Of a stretch of 64,000 bases of DNA, positions 1 through 10,217 are shown piece by piece; the first letter of the stretch is position 1, and every line of letters begins with the position of its first letter. The notes below the pieces were generated by a model, which was not told the origin of the DNA, did no database searches, and saw nothing but the letters and a program-made list of their open reading frames with translations. Origin of the DNA: Armigeres subalbatus (Eukaryota > Arthropoda > Insecta > Diptera > Culicidae); NCBI RefSeq assembly GCF_024139115.2, contig NC_085140.1, forward strand, positions 418,760,283 to 418,824,282, in the 5' to 3' direction. A program made the translations under genes and the position numbers.

Positions 1-46
1 ATCGATTAGTAACTAATCGATTAATCGGGATTTTACGACATCTCTA

Positions 47-250
47 CTCGCGCGCGCAGAACAGCAGCTTTCTTATATTTAATAAATTATGCCCGTTAGC
101 CCCGCCCCTTTGTGAATGATATGGGTACAAATAAAATGTGCACTCATAACGATTAATGAAGGGGCGGGGCTAATGGAATGACTTCATTAGATATAAGAAA
201 GCTGGTTTTCGGCGCACGCGAGCCATTTTGATGGAAATTCTGCAGACAAT
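47..250. mobile_element. Palindromic MITE with CGCGC-rich ends, copy 1
   Basis: The two ends are inverted copies of each other: a CGCGCGC stretch followed by AACAGCAGCTTTCTT on the left, and the complementary motif ending in GGCGCACGCGAGCC on the right. The middle carries a second inverted pair around CCCGCCCCTT and AAGGGGCGGGG. Near-identical copies lie at 4135-4371 and 4744-4977. This copy lacks the outermost ~25 bp of its left end, which is replaced by unrelated sequence. Bases 1-21 at the window edge form a separate perfect hairpin (ATCGATTAGT and ACTAATCGAT arms). No coding capacity; mobilisation by a cut-and-paste transposase is inferred. Confidence 0.7.
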
Positions 251-675
251 GCACAGTGGGCCACGTCGTGGAATTAGGAGGAAAAAAATATTTTCACCAT
301 AATGATAATTTTTAGGATCAAAGTGTCTTCAGCAAAGTCAAAGCTTATTATTTAAGCTTTATTTTGAAGTTTGTTGCAATAGGGTGGCCCCACTACATTT
401 TGAGATAAAATTTTTAACTTCTATATTTCTAATTTTAGCATTGTACGATGTTCTAGAAAGTTGTTCCTTATTTAATTTTGAGGCACTTTGCTGAAGAAAC
501 CATTTTTGTACGTCATTTGTATCATTTGTTATGATAATTTTAAATAATTATGTTAGGGTGACCCTAAAAATTCAATACTTTGATTGTAACTTTTTAGTTT
601 TAATTTTTATCGAATTGACGTCTTCTACAAAGTTTTAGAGCATAAAAAAATGCACGTTTTGGTTACATATCCAAG

Positions 676-1099
676 CAAGGATGTTATCGATCATTTAGTA
701 ATCTGTCTTCGATCATTTAGTAGTTTTTCAATAACTCATTCCAGAGGCTAAATTTCAAAATGTGTTGTATGGTGGACTTCTAGTGCAAAGGTTTTTCTAC
801 AACTCTGCCTAACAGTTCGTTTTTTGAAACTCACTAATAACGGAGCTATAGCGCTAGTAGCAGTAACTTAGACTAAATGATTGCATATTTGGTTATCATT
901 TAGTATAAGTATAGCAACTAGCACCGTAACTCCTTTAGCAGTGGAATTCGAACATCGACCTGTTAAGGAGAGTTGTAGAAAAACCTTCGCACTAAAAGTC
1001 GACCATACAACACATTTTGAAATTCAGCCTCTGGAATGAGTTATTGACAAACTACTAAATGATCGAACGCAGATTACTAAATGATCGATAACATCCTTG
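676..1099. mobile_element. MITE nested in the left foldback arm
   Basis: The element begins CAAGGATGTTATCGATC and ends with the complement, GATCGATAACATCCTTG. Its arms stay complementary nearly to the centre (~870-930). The opposite arm of the host foldback (2755-2785) keeps the empty site. The flanks are TATCCAAG (668-675) and TAATCCAAG (1100-1108), against TAACCAAG in the empty site. This fits an ~8-bp target duplication with one later change, as hAT-type transposases make. No open reading frame is present, so it is nonautonomous. Confidence 0.8.
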
Positions 1100-1343
1100 T
1101 AATCCAAGTAAATTCATTGGTGGATTGCAGAGATATCACTGTTTTTCTTGAAAAAATCCGTTGTTTTCAAATGCTTGAATTTTTGAATGGGGGAAAAAGG
1201 GGGATCAATTTTTCCCTGGGTTAGACAGAGGAAGGGCTAAGGATTGCTCTGCATATTTTGATATTGGGGAATTTGAGGTTTTTCCATCATTTGAAAAAAT
1301 GGCTTTATGTACGAGGAAATCAAAATCATCAGTTCTAGAAGTG

Positions 1344-1532
1344 TTATAAAACCGAAAATTCCGCCCAATTCGTCAAAAACAAAATGTTTATAGTAACCAT
1401 AACTTCCTTATATATTTCCAGCGCATCTTCACTCAATATACCGATTGGTAGGATAACATGTTCAATAATATCAACGCTTATCAACGTGACAACTTCACTG
1501 AACAGACCGTAATCGTAGGTTGTATACATCAC
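1344..1532 (-). pseudogene. Transposase-like coding relic in left foldback arm
   Basis: A 62-codon reading frame whose sequence is repeated on the opposite strand in the other arm (2336-2515). The shared part contains the motif IIEHVILPIGILSEDALEIY. The LPIG-x-LSE-x-A pattern resembles a segment I recall from uncharacterised transposon-encoded insect proteins; this is from memory and unverified. The two copies differ at several residues yet both stay open over ~60 codons. It is too short to be a functional protein. It is probably the residue of a transposon gene duplicated into both arms. Confidence 0.4.
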
Positions 1533-2335
1533 TCGTTCAATCGATTTTACTTTTAAATCGCTAGGGTGGTACGGAAAATTAGGTTTTTTAGTGTATTTTT
1601 TATTTAATTTTTATCTAGATATATATATTAGGGTAGTTCAAAAATTCTATTTTTCTCCACACCGACCATTCAATTCTGTCCCATGTTCTGAGTGTCCTCC
1701 GCGAATTGATTTAGCACGAGCCGTTTAAATTTGCTTGGGAATTAGTATGGGCAAAGTGAACTTTTCATCATACTGATTATGGCACTTTCCAATTAGGCGC
1801 TGGCGAAAACAGAACCAACATAGCCAAAAGGAGCCCTAAAGAATTATCACTTGGATAATCGTTCGAATATTTAGTAATCGATTTTAATTTATGTTGTAGT
1901 TCTTTGGAGCTTATCGCGAAACTACTTCACAGGCAACATTGCTGCTCTTGGCGCGAAAGATAGCACTGACAAAAGAAGAAGAAGATTCGCAAGCTGGATT
2001 AAAACCGATAACTAATTATTGGAACGATTAATCAACATGCGATTTTGGCCATGTGGGTTCTTTTTTCGCTGTATGTAGCGCCATAATCAGTAGGATGAAA
2101 AATCCACTTCCCCATACTAATTCCCATGCAAACTGGAAACGGCTCGTGTTAAATCAGTTGTTATCAAATTTCGCTCAAATTCGCGGAGGACACTAAGAAC
2201 ATGGGACAGAATTGAGTGATCGGTGTGGAGAAAAATCGAATTTTTGAACCACCCTAATAATAGATAAAAGTAAAATAAAAAAAACTACGCTCGAAAAACG
2301 ATTTTAAAGTAAAATCGATTGAACAAGTGATGTAA

Positions 2336-2515
2336 ACAACTTACGATTACGGTCTGTACAGTGAAGTTGTCACGTTTATAAGCGTTGATATTATTGAACA
2401 TGTTATTCTACCAATCGGTATATTGAGTGAAGATGCGCTGGAAATATATAAGGAAGCTATGATTACTATAAACATTTTGTTTTTGATGAATTGGGCGGAA
2501 TTTTCGGTTTTATAA
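2336..2515 (+). pseudogene. Transposase-like coding relic in right foldback arm
   Basis: Mirror copy of the relic at 1344-1532. It is open from 2336 to the TAA at 2513-2515. The start codon equivalent at 2330 is followed directly by a TAA, so no initiation is possible here. The same IEHVILPIGILSEDALEIY motif is readable. The frame is part of the inverted repeat, not an independent gene. Confidence 0.4.
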
Positions 2516-3187
2516 CCCTTCTAGAACTGATGATTTTGATTTCCTCGTACATAAAGCCATTTTTTTCAAATGATGGAAAACCTCAAATTCCCTCAAATTC
2601 TAATACCAAAATGTGCAGAGCAATCCTTAGCCCTTCCTCTGTCTAACTCCAGGAAAAATGGATCCCCCTTTTTCCCCCATTCAAAAATACAGGCATTTAA
2701 AAACAACGGATTTTTTCGAGAAAAACAGTGATATCTCTGCAATCCACCAATGAATTTACTTGGTTATGTAACCAAAACGTGCATTTTTTATGCTCTAAAA
2801 CTTTGTAGAAGACGTCAATTCGATAAAAATTAAAACTAAAAAGTTACAATCAAAATATTGATTTTTTAGGGTCACCCTAACATAATTATTTAAAATTATC
2901 ATAACAAATGATACAAACGACGTACAAAAATGGTTTCTTCAGCAAAGTGCCTCAAAATTAAATAAGGAACAACTTTTTAGAACATCGTACAATGCTAAAA
3001 TTAGAAATATAGAAGTTAAAAATTTTATCTCAAAATGTAGTGGGCCACCCTATTGCAACAAACTTTAAAATAAAGCTTAAATAATAAGCTTTGACTTTGC
3101 TGAAGACACTTTGATCCTAAAATATTATCATTATGGTGAAAATAGTTTTTTCCTCCTAATTTTACGACGTGGCCCAATGTGCAATGT

Positions 3188-3735
3188 CAGAGAATGTTAT
3201 TTGCCACTGCCTTGCAAGCGGGGAAAAATGCAAAAATTAATGAGATTTAAAAAAAATAGATTTTAAGTAAAACAAATCAAAACAAGGCACGTTACATTTT
3301 TAGCGAAGAGTCCTAGTTGGAAAATGTATCACAAATGAAAAACATTTTGTTTTGCACTTTTTTCCCAAGCAATTTCGTCAAAAATCCAAAACCCAAATAT
3401 ATAAGAAAGGCGAAGTATTTTTCACGCTAATCACGCTATAATCTAGCACATGAGATTCAAAATAATTATTACCAATGGGAAAAAGTATATCTTTGCCGTA
3501 ATTTTTCAACGAATTATAACTGAAATCCATCTTCCACTCGAAACATACGATCTGTTCGTAAAAAGCCGTTCTCAAATTGACTTTTCAATTTTTATGGCTC
3601 GAATTCATCTGGGGGATTACTAGGTAGTAAATATAGTCACTACATGGGAAATAATAAGTAGAGCTCTTGTTAATACACAGAAAAACATATAATTTGTTGG
3701 TGGCAATATAATGTATAGCCTTATAAATGGTTAAA
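3188..3735. other. AT-rich stretch without recognisable gene
   Basis: Between the foldback element and the next MITE remnant I see only AT-rich sequence. A 65-codon open frame on the minus strand (3378-3575) has no recognisable motif. No repeat shared with the rest of the window was noticed. Confidence 0.5.
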
Positions 3736-3815
3736 CCGCCTTTTGCGGAATCCAGATCAAAATGGGTCGAGCGCTGGAAAGCAGCTTTCTTGTATTCAAT
3801 AAATTAAACCCGTAA
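3736..3815. mobile_element. Left-half remnant of the CGCGC MITE
   Basis: This matches the left ~80 bp of the MITE at 4135-4371: CCGC, TGCGGAATCCAGATC, AATGG, then GCAGCTTTCTTGTATT. It stops at CCCGTAA and runs straight into the first copy of the tandem X sequence. The right half is missing. It marks the left edge of the tandem cluster. Confidence 0.65.
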
Positions 3816-4134
3816 ATTTGAATGGATGCAATCACTAACAGAAACCAAGCTTCCACGCCAAACGCCGATGCCACCGAAACAGTCCATTTTCGTAATTACC
3901 TCTTTCTTTTCATAAAATGTTGGTCCTGAGAAGAACCAATTTTCTTTTCCCAATTCCCACTCCAATAATTAACTGCATCCAATCGCTTGTCGACACCTTG
4001 CGTTCCAACTGTCCGACCGCCACTTGATGGTTTTTTTGCTAAGCCTCCAAAGGGTGAAATAATTTTTCAGCATTGCCACACTGCCACCCATTCCTTCGTG
4101 CTGCTGTGTCCGCTCCGCTGCATCGAACGTCGTA

Positions 4135-4371
4135 CCGCTCTCTGTGGAATCCAGATCAAAATGGCTCGCGCGCGCCGAACAGCAGCTTTCTTGTATTTAA
4201 TAAATTAAGCCCGTTAGCCCCGCCCCTTTGTGAACTGATATGGGTGTGAATATAATGTGCACTCATAACGATTAATGAAGGGGCGGGGTTAATGGAATTA
4301 CTTAATTAGATATAAGAGAGCTGCTTTTCGGCGCGCGCGAGCCATTTCGATCGGGATTCCGCAGACAACGG
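4135..4371. mobile_element. CGCGC MITE, copy 2 (full length)
   Basis: Ends are inverted: CCGCTCTCTGTGGAATCC at the left pairs with GGGATTCCGCAGACAACGG at the right. Next inward come AATGGCTCGCGCGCGCCG and CGGCGCGCGCGAGCCATT, and an internal pair around the CCCGCCCC box. It is 237 bp without coding capacity. The copy sits exactly between X copies 1 and 2, so no clean target duplication can be read. Confidence 0.75.
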
Positions 4372-4743
4372 AACCGTTCGGAGAATGACAAATTCTAAGA
4401 ATCCTATTAAATTTTCTCGCAAGATTTTGAATTTGGTTATGAGATCAATCGTAAATAGCGAATTTGATAGCGCGTCGGAGGAAGATGATGTAGTGAATTT
4501 TAATGAATGGGATCACTAACAGCAACCAAGCTACCACACCAAACCCAATGCCACCGAAACAGTCCATTTTCGCAATTAACTCTTCCTTTTCGTAAAATGT
4601 TGGTCCTGAGAAGAACCAATTTTCTTGTTCCAATTCCCATTCCAATAACTAACTGCATCCAATCGCTTGTGCAAATTTGCAGCATTGCCACACTGCCACC
4701 CACTTCGTGCTGCTGTGTCCGCTTCGCTGCATCGAATGTCGAA

Positions 4744-4977
4744 CCGCCTTCTGTGGAATCTCGATCAAAATGGCTCGCGCGCGCTGAACAGCAGCTTTCT
4801 TGTATTTAATAAATTAAACCCGTAAGCCCCGCCCCTCTGTGAGCTGATATGGTGTAAATATAATGTGCACTCATAACGATTAATGAAGGGGCGGGGCTAA
4901 TGGGATTACTTCATTAGATATAGGAAAGCCGCTTTTCCGCGCGCGAGCCATTTCGATCGGGTTTCCACAGACAACGG
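4744..4977. mobile_element. CGCGC MITE, copy 3 (full length)
   Basis: Same architecture as the copy at 4135-4371, with CCGCCTTCTGTGGAATCTCG at the left end and GGGTTTCCACAGACAACGG at the right. It is 234 bp. It separates X copies 2 and 3. Sequence divergence from copy 2 is small, which fits spreading by tandem duplication together with X. Confidence 0.75.
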
Positions 4978-5650
4978 ACCGTTCGGAGAATTATGAATTC
5001 TAAGAATCCAATAAAACTTTCTCGAAAGTTTCGAATACGAAGTTTCTTCATATGACCAAACATTATCTCTTGACATCTGTCTGTCCAAGCTACGTTCACT
5101 AATGGGTAGTTGCTGTAGGTAGATAGTTTTCTCAAAAGTGGCGTCTTCATGGATTTTATACAAAAGAAAGTTGATCCGAAATAAACTTTCTTCAAAGTTC
5201 AAAACTCAATCGTAAATAGCGAATTTGATAGCGCATCGGAGGGAGATGATGTAGAAAATTTTAATGGATGGGATCACTAACAGCAACCAAGCTACCACGC
5301 CAAACCCGATGTCACCGAAACAGTCTATTTTCGCAATTAACTCTTTCTTTTTATAAAATGTTGGTCCTGAGAAGAACCAGTTTTCTTTTTCAAATGTTCC
5401 TTTCCAACTAACTGACACCACAATTTGTAATAAATTTTCAGCATCGGCACTGGCGGTGCGGGATCGCCACAGTGCTATTTTTATGGTCAACCTTTTCTTC
5501 ATATGAAATTCTGGTTCGTTGAGGTTGAATGATCTGCAGCAACACATCGAGCACCACCACCAATGCGATGGATTTTCTTTGAAAATGTTAATAGCGTCTA
5601 CGTGATGCTGTGTTCTCTCCGCTAAAATCGCTTTGATGCGTCTGCTATGC

Positions 5651-6049
5651 GTAAAATCTTGTTCAAACTGAGGATTAGTTCCAAACCCGCAAGTGATTGA
5701 TTTTTGATGTCTGTGCTAGTGATGCATGTACGTGATTGGTTAGTTTACCTATTTCTAAACTTTTTATCAATTATCGATAATAAATAGTTAAAAATCAGTA
5801 TTTTCAAATAAATACAAAGAAGCGTTGACTCATCCTTGATCGAATGGTCCAAAAAAATTGAAAATCCATCGAGAAACGGCTTAGATATTAAAGTTTAAAG
5901 TCTATCATATTTTCGTGACGGTCCCAGATTTTCGCAATCGTAAAGTGTACCCCAATATAGAAAACACAGACGTAGTCCTACGTCAAAATATAACCAATGT
6001 TCCCGCGGATTACGGTATATTACTTATATTCTATGAAAGTATAGAAAAC
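5651..6049. other. AT-rich spacer, no gene seen
   Basis: No repeat, RNA gene or plausible coding frame is recognised. A 64-codon frame at 5915-6109 runs into the next repeat and has no family features. Confidence 0.45.
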
Positions 6050-6284
6050 ACAAATAATAATAAGAAAATTATTTTGAGCTTTTTAGTGGAATGTCTTCAC
6101 TTGTCATAAGACGAGTTAGTACAATCCCATTGAATTCCACCACTTAATTGTATCTTGACAGATACGTATTTCGACCTCAAATGTAAGGCCGTCTTCAGTG
6201 TCTCGTACTTGACTCGACTCAAGTCGACAATTAAGTGGTGGAATTCAATGGGATTGTACTAACTCGTCTTATGACAAGTGACAA
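6050..6284. repeat. Dispersed palindromic repeat with hammerhead-like centre, copy 1
   Basis: The left arm (TTGTCATAAGACGAGTTAGT, then ATCCCATTGAATTCCACCAC) is repeated as its complement in the right arm, ending AACTCGTCTTATGACAAGTG. Other copies or fragments lie at 40211-40500, 50642-50745, 58362-58477 and 63358-63520. The outer segment AAAGCTC..ACATTCCACTAAAA is shared with the 40-kb and 63-kb copies. There is no protein-coding capacity. The unpaired centre holds a hammerhead-like motif on the minus strand (6157-6202), suggesting a nonautonomous Penelope-type element rather than an ordinary MITE. Confidence 0.75.
6157..6202 (-). ncRNA. Hammerhead-ribozyme-like motif (copy 1)
   Basis: Reading the minus strand 5' to 3': GACA (stem I), core CTGAAGA, one extra C, stem II GGCCT paired with AGGTC, GAAA, then ATACGTAT and C, then TGTC. 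TGTC pairs perfectly with the opening GACA to close stem I. ATACGTAT is self-complementary, so stem III could form as a hairpin or between two molecules, placing UC at the usual cleavage position. Position 7 of the hammerhead core tolerates any base, so CTGAAGA is acceptable. The extra base before stem II departs from the consensus, so activity is uncertain. Hammerhead motifs are known from the terminal repeats of Penelope-like elements. Confidence 0.5.
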
Positions 6285-7165
6285 ATAATAATTTGTCAAA
6301 CATACTTTCTACGTACGTTTAAACTTGCGTAAAAGTTAACGAAAGTAAAATATACAAATATTTCAAGTAAACTAATATTTTTGAAGCAATACAATGTGCA
6401 CATAAAAAGATCATTAAAACTGTATTCAATTACGTATTCATCAATACATTTTCACTCAAATAGGTGCGATAGAGCATATTTGTAAAAAAAATGATTAGGG
6501 AGTCTTTTTTTATACTAAAAGTCTGCTACTTTGATTGGCTATTAATCAATGTTCCGAAAACATGAAAGTGGAAGAAATATTTCTCTTGTAATTAAATATG
6601 TATATTTTCCTGTCCTACAGATATTGGATCCTAATTTATAGTTTGAAATGTTGGTCCCTTGGTGTAGAAGTGCGTGGATTGTGTCAAATAATAATGATGC
6701 TTATAGTCTGTTTCGGTAACGAGTTAAACGACAATTTTGATATCAAGATACTCCTGATAAAGCTTGTAGTCGGGATAGGCTGCTAGTGTAAGGGGGGAGG
6801 GGGTGTCTGTCGTTTTCTTACGCACCACCACCTCCGTTTTTGCCAGGTCAGCTGTAATTACACAGAGGACCAACAGATGAAGTTTGGGACTAACATCATC
6901 TTCAATGTGTAAGAACTGGTGACCTAAATATAAGCAATACCAGCGCCGGTCGTGTCCGAATGCAGGTGAATTAAGGAATGGGTAGGAGAATATTGACATT
7001 ATTCTCGCTTTGATAGAAGCCGACGAGTCATCTGCACTTCCACGAGTAAAACCCCGGGATGTTGGATATATGGGGTAGGGAGTGTGGCAGGGTTCGTTTT
7101 GGTAAACGGAATGCCGTGTATAGCGTGTAGTTTGATCGATGAAAACAAATAATTTTATTTAAAGG
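6285..7165. other. Spacer without recognisable gene
   Basis: AT-rich sequence with short open frames on both strands (for example 6598-6786 and 6724-6999) that overlap one another and show no family motif. A purine run AGGGGGGAGGGGG near 6790 is the only compositional oddity. Confidence 0.45.
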
Positions 7166-7575
7166 CCGCACAAAGCAGAACAAAATTCCGATGACCGGCC
7201 AATAGTTCTGCTTTCCGCACAAAGCAAAACAAAATTTCAAAGACCGGCTGATCGTTCTGCTCACTGAAGTAATATTTCTGAACGCGATCTAAACTTTTAC
7301 TTTCTAATTAATTTACTCACCCGCACAAAGCAGAACAAAATTTCGGTGACTGGCCGATCGTTCTGCTTTCCTAAGAAAATATGGACGCGATCTCCGATCG
7401 TTCTACGCCCAATACAAAACACGAATAAACCTGCACTGATTGTTTCACTTTCTTATTAATTTACTCGCCCGCACACTAAAACCAGACACTTCGACAACCG
7501 CACGATCGTTCTGGGTTGCTTTATCTTTATCTTTATTTCAACACAAAATACGAACAAACTTGTACTAGAGAATTA
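7166..7575. repeat. Degenerate tandem array of ~49-bp and longer units
   Basis: Four related units start with CCGCACA at 7166, 7215, 7321 and 7469. Units 1-3 run CCGCACAAAGCA, then ACAAAAT, then GACCGGC or GACTGGC and a TTCTGCT end. The gaps between units also repeat: GACGCGATCT and TTTCACTTTCTTATTAATTT recur, as does AAACACGAATAAAC / AAATACGAACAAAC. The array is therefore a hierarchy of a short unit inside a longer one. I do not recognise the family. It could be a satellite fragment or the repeated promoter region of a retroelement. Confidence 0.6.
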
Positions 7576-8389
7576 AAAACTTTAAAAACAGTTAATTAAC
7601 TAACCAAATGTACTGTAGTAATAAAATTGAAGGAAAATGTACTTAAAAGACGTCAGGATATCCTTAATTGCGTCTTTAATAAGAGCATCGCCACACAAAC
7701 AAGGAGTTCTTCGCCACCTTAATAATATTTTTCCAGCGAAGTTTCATCCAGTTATTGATTTGCGGGTCTTGAATTCTTCAATGCTCCATATTGCTATGAA
7801 TGTGCACGAACTAAACTCGATTACGATCAGAAATTCCTTCTTCAACAATAGAATTTGATGGCAGAACAATTACAACTCAAACAAATATTTCTAAAAATTT
7901 GACGTGCGAAGAAAAAAACGTCCGATTTTCCTAACATGGGTGGAAAAGTGGGGGTGTTGAAAATCTCAGAAAGATTGATTACGTAATAAGTGCACGACCC
8001 CTTAGCTACATTTTCAATATTGTTGAAGATATTGTGAATTTTCGTTAGATTTTGGAACATGTGTAATTGAAATAGTTTACTATTCTTTCACAAATGGACG
8101 CATTCAGGCTGATGAATGATTAGACGGATTCCACGCAGAATGACACATCGACCAAACTTAATGATAGTTGATTAGATTGAAACTTGTCACACTTTTTCGG
8201 TGTAGGAGGTAGACCATTTTCCACTAATTTAAAAAAAAATCGACCCTAGAGTCGTACGTGTTTTTGAGCAAGTTTTTTCGATTTATCGAGATGAGATAAA
8301 TTTTGGGAACAGTTTCACTACTTCTGAGCTACGTTTTCTCCTAGAGGGCCCAATTTAACGTCGGACATTAATTCTGACAAGACAGTTGT
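7576..8389. other. AT-rich spacer, no gene seen
   Basis: Short frames at 7637-7858 (+) and 7842-8060 (-) have no recognisable domain. No inverted or direct repeats of note were found. Confidence 0.45.
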
Positions 8390-9519
8390 GTAAATCATAG
8401 TGCACACAACTCATAATTCTACAACTTTTGGGTTACAGCCTTTCTTAATAAACAATCCCACGCCAAGACACTTGTCTACCACTCAAACGTATCAAACACA
8501 ATCCCACATACCTAACAGCCAATCCAAAAACCTCAAGAACCACCCGCTGCAACGCATCCGGCGCCATCGGGGTCGTAACATAAATTATCAGAATTCTTTC
8601 TAATTTATTGTAATCGATTACATCCATCTTGTGCGGAGCATCATCTTATCCTCCCATGACCGGTTTTCCGGCCTGTAACCCAGAGGATGAAAAACCGCCC
8701 GAACGAAACGCGAGAATACAGAAAGAAGGGGTCCATAATAACCGATAATCATCGGCCCATCCGAGGGATGGGAAAAGACCATTGAACTCCCCAAAAATTG
8801 TTATAATAGGTGCTAGGCTTTGTTTCTCTTCACGGAAGATGACGCAAGAGATTACGAGAAAAATGTCTATTCGGATCTGGGAGAAGCAGATGGTTTTCTA
8901 AGTCCATGGGAATTGGGAAAGTGGAAAACCCCTAATAAGGCAAGCCAATAGACACGATAGACGATGGGAGAGGCCATGTTTTCATCGATTGATCAGTCGG
9001 TATTCGAACTTAATGGGCTTAATTAAAACTTTGAATCGATTTCCTTTTGAATCTAATCTCCTGCTTTGGATCGACTCTGCATAGTGATGGCTACGATGGA
9101 TGATTAGTGGGAAGCGGCTCAATTTACCGCAGACGAATCGAAAGGCAAACAAGCTGTCATTAGGCGGTAGAATGATTTGTTTAGTTTTCTGTGGTTTGAG
9201 CATTGGATCATGTTTCTAAACATTCAACTCGAAAGTTGTTATATTTCAGTGTACTGAAGAAACAAGTTTATTGAGTTTATCGACAAGTTATATTTGTGTT
9301 GATATTTATCCATTTCGGATAGTCAGTTGAGATAATGAATAAATTATGACTTATCTTCAAAATACCCCACTCTGGGATTCTAAATTTCTAAATTTCTGGC
9401 CTCTTACTTCAAAACCAATGATAAAAAAATTCGGTGAATATATTCAAAGACTTCTTAAGAAAAACTATTTATCCTGTTTTCCTCAAATTGTCCAAGCCCC
9501 GTTGTATTTCTCTGATGAT
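8390..9519. other. Unique, moderately GC-rich noncoding block
   Basis: Less AT-rich than its surroundings and not repeated elsewhere in the window. It contains homeodomain-type TTAATTA and GGGCTTAATTAAAAC motifs near 9015. Overlapping frames on opposite strands at 8400-8627 do not look like a protein. It could be conserved regulatory DNA, but I cannot show conservation from one sequence. Confidence 0.35.
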
Positions 9520-9738
9520 CTTCTTCTTCTTATTGGCATTACATCCCCACACTGGGACAGAGCCGCCTCACAGCTTAGTGTTCATGAGCACTTCCACAGA
9601 TATTAACTGCGAGGTTTCTAAGCCAAGTTACCATTTTTGCATTCGTATATCATGAGGCTAACACGATGATACTTTTAAGCCCAGGGAAGTCGAGACAATT
9701 TCCAACCCGAAAATTGCCTAGACCGGCACCGGGAATCG
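9520..9738 (-). mobile_element. tRNA-related SINE (Feilai-like), truncated
   Basis: Contains the family landmarks TTCTTCTTATTGGCATTACA, CCCACACTGGGACAGAGCCG, CTGCGAGGTTTCTAAGCCA, ATGAGGCTAACACGATGATA and CCGGCACCGGGAATCG. On its own (minus) strand the element ends at a (T)CTTCTT-type tail complement. The tRNA-like head is cut just at the B-box half (CGATTCCCGG), so the A box is missing and the copy cannot be transcribed by Pol III as it stands. Other copies lie at 12658-12941, 23010-23099 and 61637-62545. Confidence 0.8.
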
Positions 9739-10028
9739 ATTTTCTCTGCTGATATTATTAGACAAATACAACTTAGTGGATTGCTGCCAAAATGAATCGA
9801 CACTTCTTCAGTTGACTTGATTTTGGATAAAGCGAATCATTTGATTACGAGCCTGTAACCTCCATCTGCATCCGTAAAGCTTACCAGAAACGATGGAAAT
9901 CGCGGATGGTTAAATGTTGACCTCTTGACATTTGATTATTCAGATTCTCGACCGCCTTGCGTAATCTGTATCTTCGACTTCGTTAGTTCCACTTCCAGTA
10001 GAAGTCAACTTTATATACAAGCCTGAGG

Positions 10029-10217
10029 AAAACGCATAAAAAGCGTTCCCGAATTCGTGAACCAGCAGAAATACACCGTGGTTTAACTCATGGATTCGAG
10101 AACACCAGTCACGTTTTCCAGAACGTACCAGAAAACATGACTGTGTTCCTGAATCCATGGCTGTGTACACCGTGAACTTGTTAGTTCACAAATTCATGAA
10201 CGCTTTTTTTTGCGTGA
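10029..10217. mobile_element. Small foldback element
   Basis: Arms are inverted around ~10120: AAGCGTTCCCGAATTCGTGA opposes TTCACAAATTCATGAACGCT, and ACACCGTGGTTTAACTCATG opposes CATGGCTGTGTACACCGTG. The match is imperfect but continuous over most of the length. No coding capacity. Probably an old palindromic MITE; target duplication not readable. Confidence 0.6.

Larger units (their letters stand above)
247..3187. mobile_element. Large foldback (long inverted repeat) element
   Basis: About 247-1893 reappears as its reverse complement at about 2000-3187, leaving a spacer of ~100 bp. The outer ends match (GGGCCACGTCGT on the left; ACGACGTGGCCC on the right), as do internal landmarks such as TAGGGTGGCCCCAC and GTGGGCCACCCTA. 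The left arm is longer because a 424-bp MITE (676-1099) sits inside it. The arms differ by scattered substitutions and small indels, so the duplication is not brand new. Both arms carry the same short reading-frame relic, suggesting that they derive from the coding part of a DNA transposon. Family unassigned. Confidence 0.85.
3816..5650. repeat. Three diverged tandem copies of sequence X separated by MITEs
   Basis: Sequence X occurs at 3816-4134, 4372-4743 and 4978-5650. Landmarks shared by all three are GATCACTAACAGCAACCAAG (variants), AAAATGTTGGTCCTGAGAAG, and a GCTGTGT..CCGC tail. The copies alternate with full MITEs at 4135-4371 and 4744-4977. Copies 2 and 3 also share a block starting TTCGGAGAAT and one around CAATCGTAAATAGCGAATT. 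Copy 3 is longer. On the minus strand, copies 2 and 3 keep an open frame of 66 and 113 codons with a hydrophobic run (IGFGVVAWLLLVIP); in copy 1 that frame is broken. Unequal exchange between MITE copies is the simplest origin. I do not recognise X; the frame could be a relic or chance. Confidence 0.75.

Noticed and set aside
4445..5547. Membrane-protein gene in sequence X
   Set aside because: The hydrophobic frame is broken in one of three copies and most differences between the other two change the protein; not enough to call a gene.
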